Of a stretch of 64,000 nucleotides of DNA, positions 51,923 through 64,000 are shown piece by piece. The notes under the pieces were generated by a model. The model did not search any database. It saw nothing but the letters and a program-made list of their open reading frames with translations, and was not told the origin of the DNA. How positions within the stretch are numbered: position 1 is the stretch's first letter; each line of letters starts with the position of its first letter. The translations under genes and the position numbers were made by a program. Origin of the DNA: Auanema rhodensis (Eukaryota; Nematoda; Chromadorea; Rhabditida; Rhabditidae); contig CAXKVF010000102.1 of the NCBI GenBank assembly GCA_964057225.1, forward strand, positions 1-64,000, read 5' to 3'.

Positions 51923-53330
51923 TAACTCGCTTCACGTGAAAGATAAAGAGATGCGGTTTTCAAAATTAGATTTCCCATGTCCATATTAGTCTAAAAACAA
52001 ATTTCTATTGATATTGGTGCATGGTAACCATGACTTTGAAATTTACGTGAACTTTAATTTATGCTAATTAAATGTACACGTGATGTGCACTTGGTATGTA
52101 ACTCGCTTCACGTGAAAGATAAAGAGATGCGGTTTTCAAAATTAGATTCCCCATGTCCATATTAGTCTAAAAACAAATTTTTATTGATATTGGTTCATGG
52201 TAACCATGACTTTGAAATTTACGTGAACTTTAATTTATGCTAATTAAGTGTACACGTGATGTGCACTTGGTATGTAACTTGCTTCACGTGAAAGATAAAA
52301 GGATGCGGTTTTCAAAATTAGATTCCCCATGTCCATATTAGTCTAAAAACAAATTTTTATTGATATTGGTGCATGTTAACCATGACTTTGAAATTTACGT
52401 GAACTTTAATTTATGCTAATTAAATGTACACGTGATGTGCACTTGGTATGTAACTCGCTTCACGTGAAAGATAAAGAGATGCGGTTTTCAAAATTAGATT
52501 CCCCATGTCCATATTAGTCTAAAAACAAATTTTTATTGATATTGGTTCATGGTAAACATGACTTTGAAATTTACGTGAACTTTAATTTATGCTAATTAAA
52601 TGTACACGTGATGTGCACTTGGTATGTAACTCGCTTCACGTGAAAGATAAAGAGATGCGGTTTTCAAAATTAGAATCCCCATGTCCATATTAGTCTAAAT
52701 ACAAATTTTTATTGATATTGGTGCATGGTAACCATGACTTTGAAATTTACGTGAACTTTAATTTATGCTAATTAAATGTACACGTGATGTGCACTTGATA
52801 TGTAACTCGCTTCACGTGAAAGATAAAGAGATGCGGTTTTCAAAATTAGATTCCCCATGTCCATATTAGTCTAAAAACAAATTTTTATTGATATTGGTTC
52901 ATGGTAACCATGACTTTGAAATTTACGTGAACTTTAATTTATGCTAATTAAATGTACACGTGATGTGCACTTGGTATGTAACTCGCTTCACGTGAAAAAT
53001 AAAGAGATGCGGTTTTCAAAATTAGATTCCCCATGTCCATATTAGTCTAAAAACAAATTTTTATTGATATTGGTTCATGGTAACCATGACTTTGAAATTT
53101 ACGTGAACTTTAATTTATGCTAATTAAATGTACACGTGATGTGCACTTGGTATGTAACTCGCTTCACGTGAAAGATAAAGAGATGCGGTTTTCAAAATTA
53201 GATTCCCCATGTCCATATTAGTCTAAAAACAAATTTTTATTGATATTGGTTCATGGTAAACATGACTTTGAAATTTACGTGAACTTTAATTTATGCTAAT
53301 TAAATGTACACGTGATGTGCACTTGGTATG
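51923..53330 (+). repeat. Eight-monomer linker with a segment duplicated at 56851-57730
   Basis: After T51/TTTCTATTG and a class C monomer with G150, monomers 52275-53154 carry GCATGTTAACC, GAATCCCC with CTAAATAC and CTTGATATG (52798), and AAAATAAAG. The same series recurs at 56851-57730: CTTGATATG at 57374 is 4576 bp (26 monomers) away. ACTTGCTTC and AAAAGGATG in the monomer at 52275 and AATTTGCTTC at 56851 are small differences. Confidence 0.82.
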
Positions 53331-54914
53331 TAACTCGCTTCACGTGAAAGATAAAAAGATGCGGTTTTCAAAATTAGATTTCCCATGTCCATATTAGTCT
53401 AAAAACAAATTTTTATTGATATTGGTGCATGGTAACCATGACTTTGAAATTTACGTGAACTTTAATTTATGCTAATTAAATGTACACGTGATGTGCACTT
53501 GGTATGTAACTCGCTTCACGTGAAAGATAAAGAGATGCGGTTTTCAAAGTTAGATTTCCCATGTCCATATTAGTCTAAAAACAAATTTTTATTGATATTG
53601 GTGCATGGTAACCATGACTTTGAAATTTACGTGAACTTTAATTTATGCTAATTAAATGTACACGTGATGTGCACTTGGTATGTAACTCGCTTCACGTGAA
53701 AGATAAAGAGATGCGGTTTTCAAAGTTAGATTCCCCATGTCCATATTAGTCTAAAAACAAATTTTTATTGATATTGGTGCATGGTAACCATGACTTTGAA
53801 ATTTACGTGAACTTTAATTTATGCTAATTAAGTGTACACGTGATGTGCACTTGGTATGTAACTCGCTTCACGTGAAAGATAAAGAGATGCGGTTTTCAAA
53901 ATTAGATTCCCCATGTCCATATTAGTCTAAAAACAAATTTTTATTGATATTGGTTCATGGTAAACATGACTTTGAAATTTACGTGAACTTTAATTTATGC
54001 TAATTAAATGTACACGTGATGTGCACTTGGTATGTAACTCGCTTCACGTGAAAGATAAAGAGATGCGGTTTTCAAAGTTAGATTTCCCATGTCCATATTA
54101 GTCTAAATACAAATTTTTATTGATATTGGTGCATGGTAACCATGACTTTGAAATTTACGTGAACTTTAATTTATGCTAATTAAATGTACACGTGATGTGC
54201 ACTTGGTATGTAACTCGCTTCACGTGAAAGATAAAGAGATGCGGTTTTCAAAGTTAGATTTCCCATGTCCATATTAGTCTAAAAACAAATTTTTATTGAT
54301 ATTGGTTCATGGTAACCATGACTTTGAAATTTACGTGAACTTTAATTTATGCTAATTAAATGTACACGTGATGTGCACTTGGTATGTAACTCGCTTCACG
54401 TGAAAGATAAAGAGATGCGGTTTTCAAAATTAGATTCCCCATGTCCATATTAGTCTAAAAACCAATTTTTATTGATATTGGTTCATGGTAAACATGACTT
54501 TGAAATTTACGTGAACTTTAATTTATGCTAATTAAATGTACACGTGATGTGCACTTGGTATGTAACTCGCTTCACGTGAAAGATAAAGAGATGCGGTTTT
54601 CAAAATTAGATTCCCCATGTCCATATTAGTCTAAAAACCAATTTTTATTGATATTGGTGCATGGTAACCATGACTTTGAAATTTACGTGAACTTTAATTT
54701 ATGCTAATTAAATGTACACGTGATGTGCACTTGGTATGTAACTCGCTTCACGTGAAAGATAAAGAGATGCGGTTTTCAAAATTAGATTCCCCATGTCCAT
54801 ATTAGTCTAAAAACAAATTTTTATTGATATTGGTTCATGGTAAACATGACTTTGAAATTTACGTGAACTTTAATTTATGCTAATTAAATGTACACGTGAT
54901 GTGCACTTGGTATG
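53331..54914 (+). repeat. 9-mer HOR unit, copy 3 of 3
   Basis: ATAAAAAG at 53356 is 5280 bp (30 monomers) from copy 1 and 2992 bp (17 monomers) from copy 2. All nine monomer types are in the same order, including the C77/T97/A106 recombinant at 54387. The three copies are dispersed and not strictly tandem, which suggests duplication of longer stretches followed by internal loss. Confidence 0.9.
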
Positions 54915-56850
54915 TAACTCGCTTCACGTGAAAGATAAAGAGATGCGGTTTTCAAAATTAGATTTCCCATGTCCATATTAGTCTAAAAACAAATTTCTAT
55001 TGATATTGGTGCATGGTAACCATGACTTTGAAATTTACGTGAACTTTAATTTATGCTAATTAAATGTACACGTGATGTGCACTTGGTATGTAACTCGCTT
55101 CACGTGAAAGATAAAGAGATGCGGTTTTCAAAGTTAGATTCCCCATGTCCATATTAGTCTAAAAACAAATTTTTATTGATATTGGTGCATGGTAACCATG
55201 ACTTTGAAATTTACGTGAACTTTAATTTATGCTAATTAAGTGTACACGTGATGTGCACTTGGTATGTAACTCGCTTCACGTGAAAGATAAAGAGATGCGG
55301 TTTTCAAAATTAGATTCCCCATGTCCATATTAGTCTAAAAACCAATTTTTATTGATATTGGTGCATGGTAACCATGACTTTGAAATTTACGTGAACTTTA
55401 ATTTATGCTAATTAAATGTACACGTGATGTGCACTTGGTATGTAACTCGCTTCACGTGAAAGATAAAGAGATGCGGTTTTCAAAATTAGATTCCCCATGT
55501 CCATATTAGTCTAAAAACAAATTTTTATTGATATTGGTTCATGGTAAACATGACTTTGAAATTTACGTGAACTTTAATTTATGCTAATTAAATGTACACG
55601 TGATGTGCACTTGGTATGTAACTCGCTTCACGTGAAAGATAAAGAGATGCGGTTTTCAAAATTAGATTTCCCATGTCCATATTAGTCTAAAAACAAATTT
55701 CTATTGATATTGGTGCATGGTAACCATGACTTTGAAATTTACGTGAACTTTAATTTATGCTAATTAAATGTACACGTGATGTGCACTTGGTATGTAACTC
55801 GCTTCACGTGAAAGATAAAGAGATGCGGTTTTTAAAGTTAGATTCCCCATGTCCATATTAGTCTAAAAACAAATTTTTATTGATATTGGTGCATGGTAAC
55901 CATGACTTTGAAATTTACGTGAACTTTAATTTATGCTAATTAAGTGTACACGTGATGTGCACTTGGTATGTAACTCGCTTCACGTGAAAGATAAAGAGAT
56001 GCGGTTTTCAAAATTAGATTCCCCATGTCCATATTAGTCTAAAAACAAATTTTTATTGATATTGGTTCATGGTAAACATGACTTTGAAATTTACGTGAAC
56101 TTTAATTTATGCTAATTAAGTGTACACGTGATGTGCACTTGGTATGTAACTCGCTTCACGTGAAAGATAAAGAGATGCGGTTTTCAAAATTAGATTCCCC
56201 ATGTCCATATTAGTCTAAAAACAAATTTTTATTGATATTGGTTCATGGTAAACATGACTTTGAAATTTACGTGAACTTTAATTTATGCTAATTAAATGTA
56301 CACGTGATGTGCACTTGGTATGTAACTCGCTTCACGTGAAAGATAAAGAGATGCGGTTTTCAAAGTTAGATTTCCCATGTCCATATTAGTCTAAAAACAA
56401 ATTTTTATTGATATTGGTGCATGGTAACCATGACTTTGAAATTTACGTGAACTTTAATTTATGCTAATTAAATGTACACGTGATGTGCACTTGGTATGTA
56501 ACTCGCTTCACGTGAAAGATAAAGAGATGCGGTTTTCAAAGTTAGATTTCCCATGTCCATATTAGTCTAAAAACAAATTTTTATTGATATTGGTGCATGG
56601 TAACCATGACTTTGAAATTTACGTGAACTTTAATTTATGCTAATTAAATGTACACGTGATGTGCACTCGGTATGTAACTCGCTTCACGTGAAAGATAAAG
56701 AGATGCGGTTTTCAAAATTAGATTCCCCATGTCCATATTAGTCTAAAAACAAATTTTTATTGATATTGGTTCATGGTAACCATGACTTTGAAAATTACGT
56801 GAACTTTAATTTATGCTAATTAAATGTACACGTGATGTGCACTTGGTATG
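54915..56850 (+). repeat. 4-mer repeat (704 bp) and following G43/T51 monomers
   Basis: T51 with TTTCTATTG (54915), G43 with G150 (55091), A, B is followed by T51 with TTTCTATTG (55619) and G43 with G150 (55795, here also T39). After that come B with G150, B, two G43+T51 monomers (56323 and 56499, the latter ending CACTCGG), and a class C monomer with GAAAATTACG (56675). This is the only break in the conserved block in the right half. Confidence 0.8.
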
Positions 56851-59490
56851 TAATTTGCTTCACGTGAAAGATAAAAAGATGCGGTTTTCAAAATTAGATT
56901 CCCCATGTCCATATTAGTCTAAAAACAAATTTTTATTGATATTGGTGCATGTTAACCATGACTTTGAAATTTACGTGAACTTTAATTTATGCTAATTAAA
57001 TGTACACGTGATGTGCACTTGGTATGTAACTCGCTTCACGTGAAAGATAAAGAGATGCGGTTTTCAAAATTAGATTCCCCATGTCCATATTAGTCTAAAA
57101 ACAAATTTTTATTGATATTGGTTCATGGTAAACATGACTTTGAAATTTACGTGAACTTTAATTTATGCTAATTAAATGTACACGTGATGTGCACTTGGTA
57201 TGTAACTCGCTTCACGTGAAAGATAAAGAGATGCGGTTTTCAAAATTAGAATCCCCATGTCCATATTAGTCTAAATACAAATTTTTATTGATATTGGTGC
57301 ATGGTAACCATGACTTTGAAATTTACGTGAACTTTAATTTATGCTAATTAAATGTACACGTGATGTGCACTTGATATGTAACTCGCTTCACGTGAAAGAT
57401 AAAGAGATGCGGTTTTCAAAATTAGATTCCCCATGTCCATATTAGTCTAAAAACAAATTTTTATTGATATTGGTTCATGGTAACCATGACTTTGAAATTT
57501 ACGTGAACTTTAATTTATGCTAATTAAATGTACACGTGATGTGCACTTGGTATGTAACTCGCTTCACGTGAAAAATAAAGAGATGCGGTTTTCAAAATTA
57601 GATTCCCCATGTCCATATTAGTCTAAAAACAAATTTTTATTGATATTGGTTCATGGTAACCATGACTTTGAAATTTACGTGAACTTTAATTTATGCTAAT
57701 TAAATGTACACGTGATGTGCACTTGGTATGTAACTCGCTTCACGTGAAAGATAAAGAGATGCGGTTTTCAAAATTAGATTCCCCATGTCCATATTAGTCT
57801 AAAAACAAATTTTTATTGATATTGCTTCATGGTAACCATGACTTTGAAATTTACGTGAACTTTAATTTATGCTAATTAAATGTACACGTGATGTGCACTT
57901 GGTATGTAACTCGCTTCACGTGAAAGATAAAGAGATGCGGTTTTCAAAATTAGATTCCCCATGTCCATATTAGTCTAAAAACAAATTTTTATTGATATTG
58001 GTTCATGGTAACCATGACTTTGAAATTTACGTGAACTTTAATTTATGCTAATTAAATGTACACGTGATGTGCACTTGGTATGTAACTCGCTTCACGTGAA
58101 AGATAAAGAGATGCGGTTTTCAAAATTAGATTCCCCATGTCCATATTAGTCTAAAAACAAATTTTTATTGATATTGCTTCATGGTAACCATGACTTTGAA
58201 ATTTACGTGAACTTTAATTTATGCTAATTAAATGTACACGTGATGTGCACTTGTTATGTAACTCGCTTCACGTGAAAGATAAAGAGATGCGGTTTTCAAA
58301 ATTAGATTCCCCATGTCCATATTAGTCTAAAAACAAATTTTTATTGATATTGGTGCATGGTAACCATGACTTTGAAATTTACGTGAACTTTAATTTATGC
58401 TAATTAAATGTACACGTGATGTGCACTTGTTATGTAACTCGCTTCACGTGAAAGATAAAGAGATGCGGTTTTCAAAATTAGATTCCCCATGTCCATATTA
58501 GTCTAAAAACAAATTTTTATTGATATTGGTTCATGGTAAACATGACTTTGAAATTTACGTGAACTTTAATTTATGCTAATTAAATGTACACGTGATGTGC
58601 ACTTGGTATGTAACTCGCTTCACGTGAAAGATAAAGAGATGCGGTTTTCAAAATTAGATTCCCCATGTCCATATTAGTCTCAATACAAATTTTTATTGAT
58701 ATTGGTGCATGGTAACCATGACTTTGAAATTTACGTGAACTTTAATTTATGCTAATTAAATGTACACGTGATGTGCACTTGGTATGTAACTCGCTTCACG
58801 TGAAAGATAAAAAGATGCGGTTTTCAAAATTAGAATCCCCATGTCCATATTAGTCTAAAAACAAATTTTTATTGATATTGGTGCATGGTAACCATGACTT
58901 TGAAATTTACGTGAACTTTAATTTATGCTAATTAAATGTACACGTGATGTGCACTTGGTATGTAACTCGCTTCACGTGAAAGATAAAGAGATGCGGTTTT
59001 CAAAATTAGATTCCCCATGTCCATATTAGTCTAAAAACAAATTTTTATTGATATTGGTTCATGGTAAACATGACTTTGAAATTTACGTGAACTTTAATTT
59101 ATGCTAATTAAATGTACACGTGATGTGCACTTGGTATGTAACTCGCTTCACGTGAAAGATAAAGAGATGCGGTTTTCAAAATTAGATTCCCCATGTCCAT
59201 ATTAGTCTAAAAACCAATTTTTATTGATATTGGTGCATGGTAACCATGACTTTGAAATTTACGTGAACTTTAATTTATGCTAATTAAATGTACACGTGAT
59301 GTGCACTTGGTATGTAACTCGCTTCACGTGAAAGATAAAGAGATGCGGTTTTCAAAATTAGATTCCCCATGTCCATATTAGTCTAAAAACAAATTTTTAT
59401 TGATATTGGTTCATGGTAACCATGACTTTGAAATTTACGTGAACTTTAATTTATGCTAATTAAATGTACACGTGATGTGCACTTGGTATG
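56851..59490 (+). repeat. Fifteen monomers: copy of 52275-53154, then GCTTC/TTGTTATG family
   Basis: 56851-57730 repeats 52275-53154. From 57731 a new marker appears, ATTGCTTCATGG (G95 to C), with TTGTTATG ends from 58083. The block 57555-58258 (AAAATAAAG C, GCTTC, C, GCTTC+TTGTTATG) recurs at 60193-60896. Also present are CTCAATACAA (58611) and AAAAAG with GAATCCCC (58787). Confidence 0.8.
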
Positions 59491-62302
59491 TAACTCGCTT
59501 CACGTGAAAGATAAAGAGATGCGGTTTTCAAATTAGATTCCCCATGTCCATATTAGTCTAAAAACAAATTTTTATTGATATTGGTTCATGGTAAACATGA
59601 CTTTGAAATTTACGTGAACTTTAATTTATGCTAATTAAATGTACACGTGATGTGCACTTGGTATGTAACTCGCTTCACGTGAAAGATAAAGAGATGCGGT
59701 TTTCAAAATTAGATTCCCATGTCCATATTAGTCTAAAAACCAATTTTTATTGATATTGGTGCATGGTAACCATGACTTTGAAATTTACGTGAACTTTAAT
59801 TTATGCTAATTAAATGTACACGTGATGTGCACTTGGTATGTAACTCGCTTCACGTGAAAGATAAAGAGATGCGGTTTTCAAAATTAGATTCCCCATGTCC
59901 ATATTAGTCTAAAAACAAATTTTTATTGATATTGGTTCATGGTAACCATGACTTTGAAATTTACGTGAACTTTAATTTATGCTAATTAAATGTACACGTG
60001 ATGTGCACTTGGTATGTAACTCGCTTCACGTAAAAGATAAAGAGATGCGGTTTTCAAAATTAGATTCCCCATGTCCATATTAGTCTAAAAACAAATTTTT
60101 ATTGATATTGGTTCATGGTAACCATGACTTTGAAATTTACGTGAACTTTAATTTATGCTAATTAAATGTACACGTGATGTGCACTTGGTATGTAACTCGC
60201 TTCACGTGAAAAATAAAGAGATGCGGTTTTCAAAATTAGATTCCCCATGTCCATATTAGTCTAAAAACAAATTTTTATTGATATTGGTTCATGGTAACCA
60301 TGACTTTGAAATTTACGTGAACTTTAATTTATGCTAATTAAATGTACACGTGATGTGCACTTGGTATGTAACTCGCTTCACGTGAAAGATAAAGAGATGC
60401 GGTTTTCAAAATTAGATTCCCCATGTCCATATTAGTCTAAAAACAAATTTTTATTGATATTGCTTCATGGTAACCATGACTTTGAAATTTACGTGAACTT
60501 TAATTTATGCTAATTAAATGTACACGTGATGTGCACTTGGTATGTAACTCGCTTCACGTGAAAGATAAAGAGATGCGGTTTTCAAAATTAGATTCCCCAT
60601 GTCCATATTAGTCTAAAAACAAATTTTTATTGATATTGGTTCATGGTAACCATGACTTTGAAATTTACGTGAACTTTAATTTATGCTAATTAAATGTACA
60701 CGTGATGTGCACTTGGTATGTAACTCGCTTCACGTGAAAGATAAAGAGATGCGGTTTTCAAAATTAGATTCCCCATGTCCATATTAGTCTAAAAACAAAT
60801 TTTTATTGATATTGCTTCATGGTAACCATGACTTTGAAATTTACGTGAACTTTAATTTATGCTAATTAAATGTACACGTGATGTGCACTTGTTATGTAAC
60901 TCGCTTCACGTGAAAGATAAAGAGATGCGGTTTTCAAAATTAGATTCCCCATGTCCATATTAGTCTAAAAACCAATTTTTATTGATATTGGTGCATGGTA
61001 ACCATGACTTTGAAATTTACGTGAACTTTAATTTATGCTAATTAAATGTACACGTGATGTGCACTTGGTATGTAACTCGCTTCACGTGAAAGATAAAGAG
61101 ATGCGGTTTTCAAAATTAGATTCCCCATGTCCATATTAGTCTAAAAACAAATTTTTGTTGATATTGCTTCATGGTAACCATGACTTTGAAATTTACGTGA
61201 ACTTTAATTTATGCTAATTAAATGTACACGTGATGTGCACTTGTTATGTAACTCGCTTCACGTGAAAGATAAAGAGATGCGGTTTCAAAATTAGATTCCC
61301 CATGTCCATATTAGTCTAAAAACCAATTTTTATTGATATTGGTGCATGGTAACCATGACTTTGAAATTTACGTGAACTTTAATTTATGCTAATTAAATGT
61401 ACACGTGATGTGCACTTGGTATGTAACTCGCTTCACGTGAAAGATAAAGAGATGCGGTTTTCAAAATTAGATTCCCCATGTCCATATTAGTCTAAAAACA
61501 AATTTTTATTGATATTGGTTCATGGTAACCATGACTTTGAAATTTACGTGAACTTTAATTTATGCTAATTAAATGTACACGTGATGTGCACTTGGTATGT
61601 AACTCGCTTCATGTGGAAGATAAAGAGATGCGGTTTTCAAAATTAGATTCCCCATGTCCATATTAGTCTAAAAACAAATTTTTATTGATATTGGTTCATG
61701 GTAAACATGACTTTGAAATTTACGTGAACTTTAATTTATGCTAATTAAATGTACACGTGATGTGCACTTGGTATGTAACTCGCTTCACGTGAAAGATAAA
61801 GAGATGCGGTTTTCAAAATTAGATTCCCCATGTCCATATTAGTCTAAAACAAATTTTTATTGATATTGGTGCATGGTAACCATGACTTTGAAATTTACGT
61901 GAACTTTAATTTATGCTAATTAAATGTACACGTGATGTGCACTTGGTATGTAACTCGCTTCACGTGAAAGATAAAGAGATGCGGTTTTCAAAATTAGATT
62001 CCCCATGTCCATATTAGTCTAAAAACCAATTTTTATTGATATTGGTGCATGGTAACCATGACTTTGAAATTTACGTGAACTTTAATTTATGCTAATTAAA
62101 TGTACACGTGATGTGCACTTGGTATGTAACTCGCTTCACGTGAAAGATAAAGAGATGCGGTTTTCAAAATTAGATTCCCCATGTCCATATTAGTCTAAAA
62201 ACAAATTTTTATTGATATTGGTTCATGGTAACCATGACTTTGAAATTTACGTGAACTTTAATTTATGCTAATTAAATGTACACGTGATGTGCACTTGGTA
62301 TG

Positions 62303-63705
62303 TAACTCGCTTCAAGTGAAAGATAAAGAGATGCGGTTTTCAAATTAGATTCCCCATGTCCATATTAGTCTAAAAACAAATTTTTATTGATATTGGTTCA
62401 TGGTAAACATGACTTTGAAATTTACGTGAACTTTAATTTATGCTAATTAAATGTACACGTGATGTGCACTTGGTATGTAACTCGCTTCACGTGAAAGATA
62501 AAGAGATGCGGTTTTCAAAATTAGATTCCCCATGTCCATATTAGTCTAAAAACAAATTTTTATTGATATTGGTGCATGGTAACCATGACTTTGAAATTTA
62601 CGTGAACTTTAATTTATGCTAATTAAATGTACACGTGATGTGCACTTGGTATGTAACTCGCTTCACGTGAAAGATAAAGAGATGCGGTTTTCAAAATTAG
62701 ATTCCCCATGTCCATATTAGTCTAAAAACCAATTTTTATTGATATTGGTGCATGGTAACCATGACTTTGAAATTTACGTGAACTTTAATTTATGCTAATT
62801 AAATGTACACGTGATGTGCACTTGGTATGTAACTCGCTTCACGTGAAAGATAAAGAGATGCGGTTTTCAAAATTAGATTCCCCATGTCCATATTAGTCTA
62901 AAAACAAATTTTTATTGATATTGGTTCATGGTAACCATGACTTTGAAATTTACGTGAACTTTAATTTATGCTAATTAAATGTACACGTGATGTGCACTTG
63001 GTATGTAACTCGCTTCAAGTGAAAGATAAAGAGATGCGGTTTTCAAATTAGATTCCCCATGTCCATATTAGTCTAAAAACAAATTTTTATTGATATTGGT
63101 TCATGGTAAACATGACTTTGAAATTTACGTGAACTTTAATTTATGCTAATTAAATGTACACGTGATGTGCACTTGGTATGTAACTCGCTTCACGTGAAAG
63201 ATAAAGAGATGCGGTTTTCAAATTAGATTCCCCATGTCCATATTAGTCTAAAAACAATTTTTATTGATATTGGTGCATGGTAACCATGACTTTGAAATTT
63301 ACGTGAACTTTAATTTATGCTAATTAAATGTACACGTGATGTGCACTTGGTATGTAACTCGCTTCACGTGAAAGATAAAGAGATGCGGTTTTCAAAATTA
63401 GATTCCCCATGTCCATATTAGTCTAAAAACAATTTTTATTGATATTGGTGCATGGTAACCATGACTTTGAAATTTACGTGAACTTTAATTTATGCTAATT
63501 AAATGTACACGTGATGTGCACTTGGTATGTAACTCGCTTCACGTGAAAGATAAAGAGATGCGGTTTTCAAATTAGATTCCTCATGTCCATATTAGTCTAA
63601 AAACAAATTTTTATTGATATTGGTTCATGGTAAACATGACTTTGAAATTTACGTGAACTTTAATTTATGCTAATTAAATGTACACGTGATGTGCACTTGG
63701 TATGT
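62303..63705 (+). repeat. 4-mer HOR (703 bp) sharing a deletion
   Basis: Monomers 62303 and 63006 both have TTCAAGTG in place of the E-box palindrome and both lack one A (TTTTCAAATTAG), 703 bp apart. The intervening order is B, D, A, C. The second unit (63006-63704) has further deletions. Because substitution and deletion were copied together, that deletion predates the duplication and is unlikely to be a base-calling error. Confidence 0.82.
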
Positions 63706-63879
63706 AACTCGCTTCACGTGAAAGATAAAGAGATGCGGTTTTCAAAATTAGAATCCCATGTCCATATTAGTCTAAATACAAATTTTTATTGATATTGGTG
63801 CATGGTAACCATGACTTTGAAATTTACGTGAACTTTAATTTATGCTAATTAAATGTACACGTGATGTGCACTTGGTATG

Positions 63880-64000
63880 TAACTCGCTTCACGTGAAAGA
63901 TAAAGAGATGCGGTTTTCAAAATTAGATTCCCATGTCCATATTAGTCTAAAAACAAATTTTTATTGATATTGGTTCATGGTAACCATGACTTTGAAATTT
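63880..64000 (+). repeat. Partial last monomer, cut by the window edge
   Basis: 121 bp of a class C monomer with GATTCCCATG (one C lost). The sequence ends inside the conserved block, so the array continues beyond the window. Confidence 0.95.

Larger units (their letters stand above)
1..64000 (+). repeat. 176-bp tandem satellite array, 363 full monomers plus one partial
   Basis: The entire window is a head-to-tail array of one 176-bp monomer. The junction word TAACTCGC falls at 1, 177, 353 and so on, exactly every 176 bp up to 18833. It is then shifted only by a +3 insertion (18833 monomer) and a -1 deletion (38020 monomer) until 59491, after which twelve 1-bp deletions occur. No monomer is inverted and no foreign sequence interrupts the array. 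GC is about 33-34% and there are about five CpGs per monomer. Main haplotypes by monomer position: A = C77/G97/C106, B = A77/T97/A106, C = A77/T97/C106, D = A77/G97/C106. A and B differ at only these three sites, so divergence is around 2%. Unit length near one nucleosome plus linker and the HOR layering are typical of centromeric satellites of plants and animals. The centromeric role is inference. Confidence 0.98.
59491..64000 (+). repeat. Indel-rich right end of the array
   Basis: Twelve single-base deletions in 26 monomers. They lie in the monomers at 59491 (A run), 59666 (C run), 61249 (T run), 61776 (A run), 62303 (A run), 63006 (A run), 63181 (two A runs), 63355 (A run), 63530 (A run), 63705 (C run) and 63880 (C run). 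The preceding 59.5 kb has two length changes in 338 monomers. All are homopolymer contractions; substitutions are not obviously denser. TTGTTATG and GCTTC monomers continue to 61.2 kb, with GTTGATATT in 61073. Confidence 0.9.

Noticed and set aside
1-64000. CRISPR array (regular repeats)
   Set aside because: There are no unique spacers. The whole 176-bp unit repeats with about 98% or higher identity, and there are no cas genes.
1-64000. CENP-B box
   Set aside because: I looked for the TTCG....A..CGGG pattern in both orientations of the monomer. The only near word, around CTTCACGTGAAAG, lacks the CGGG half, so no box is supported.
1-64000. rDNA spacer or retrotransposon-derived tandem repeat
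   Set aside because: No rRNA genes, LTR ends, primer-binding sites or polyprotein remnants are visible anywhere in the window.
1-64000. Honeybee AluI-type 176-bp satellite, matched on length alone
   Set aside because: The monomer contains no AGCT site, so length is the only shared property. I do not assign a species from length.

Overview
The whole window is one uninterrupted satellite-DNA array. A 176-bp monomer (about 33-34% GC) repeats head to tail on one strand from base 1 to base 64000. Following the junction phase (each monomer is counted from TAACTCGC) gives 363 complete monomers plus a 121-bp partial one at the right edge. I see no gene, RNA gene, transposon, inversion or unique sequence. 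This is eukaryotic heterochromatin. A near-nucleosomal unit length, extreme homogeneity and layered higher-order repeats (HORs) fit a centromeric or pericentromeric satellite, but the sequence does not prove a centromere and I cannot name the species. CpG is not depleted (about 5 per monomer, observed/expected near 1), which argues mildly against a heavily CpG-methylated vertebrate array. Plants and invertebrates remain open.

Monomers fall into a few haplotypes set by linked sites. Class A is C77/G97/C106, class B is A77/T97/A106, class C is A77/T97/C106, and class D is A77/G97/C106, first seen at about 34.5 kb. Secondary markers (A31, T39+T52, G93, T89, G43, T51, C168, T157, A175 and others) recur at fixed multiples of 176 bp and show the HOR structure. 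From left to right: a 10-mer x2 (705-4224); a 9-mer x2 (4577-7744); interleaved 15-monomer duplications (7745-10384 with 13553-16192, and 10561-13200 with 19012-21651); a 7-mer (16193-18304); an exact 16-mer x2 with a nested 6-mer (24820-30451); a roughly 33-monomer duplication (30100-35907 with 39779-45410); a 9-mer in three dispersed copies (48051, 50339, 53331); and smaller 4- to 6-mer duplications to the end. No single HOR runs through the array. It is a mosaic of local duplications, and the marker set turns over about every 10-20 kb.

Monomer length is very stable up to 59,490: 338 monomers contain only one +3 insertion and one -1 deletion. The last 4.5 kb then carries twelve 1-bp homopolymer deletions in 26 monomers. 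That is either the decaying flank of the array or a change in assembly quality, and one shared deletion shows that at least part of it is real.

The monomer holds several short symmetric elements: a perfect palindrome around CACGTG, a second CACGTG that matches the yeast CDEI consensus on the minus strand, a third ACGTGA core at about 32-33 bp spacing, and two dyads that are both intact in class A and both broken in class B. A 43-bp block (monomer positions 107-149) is almost invariant. These are the best candidates for protein-binding or structural function.
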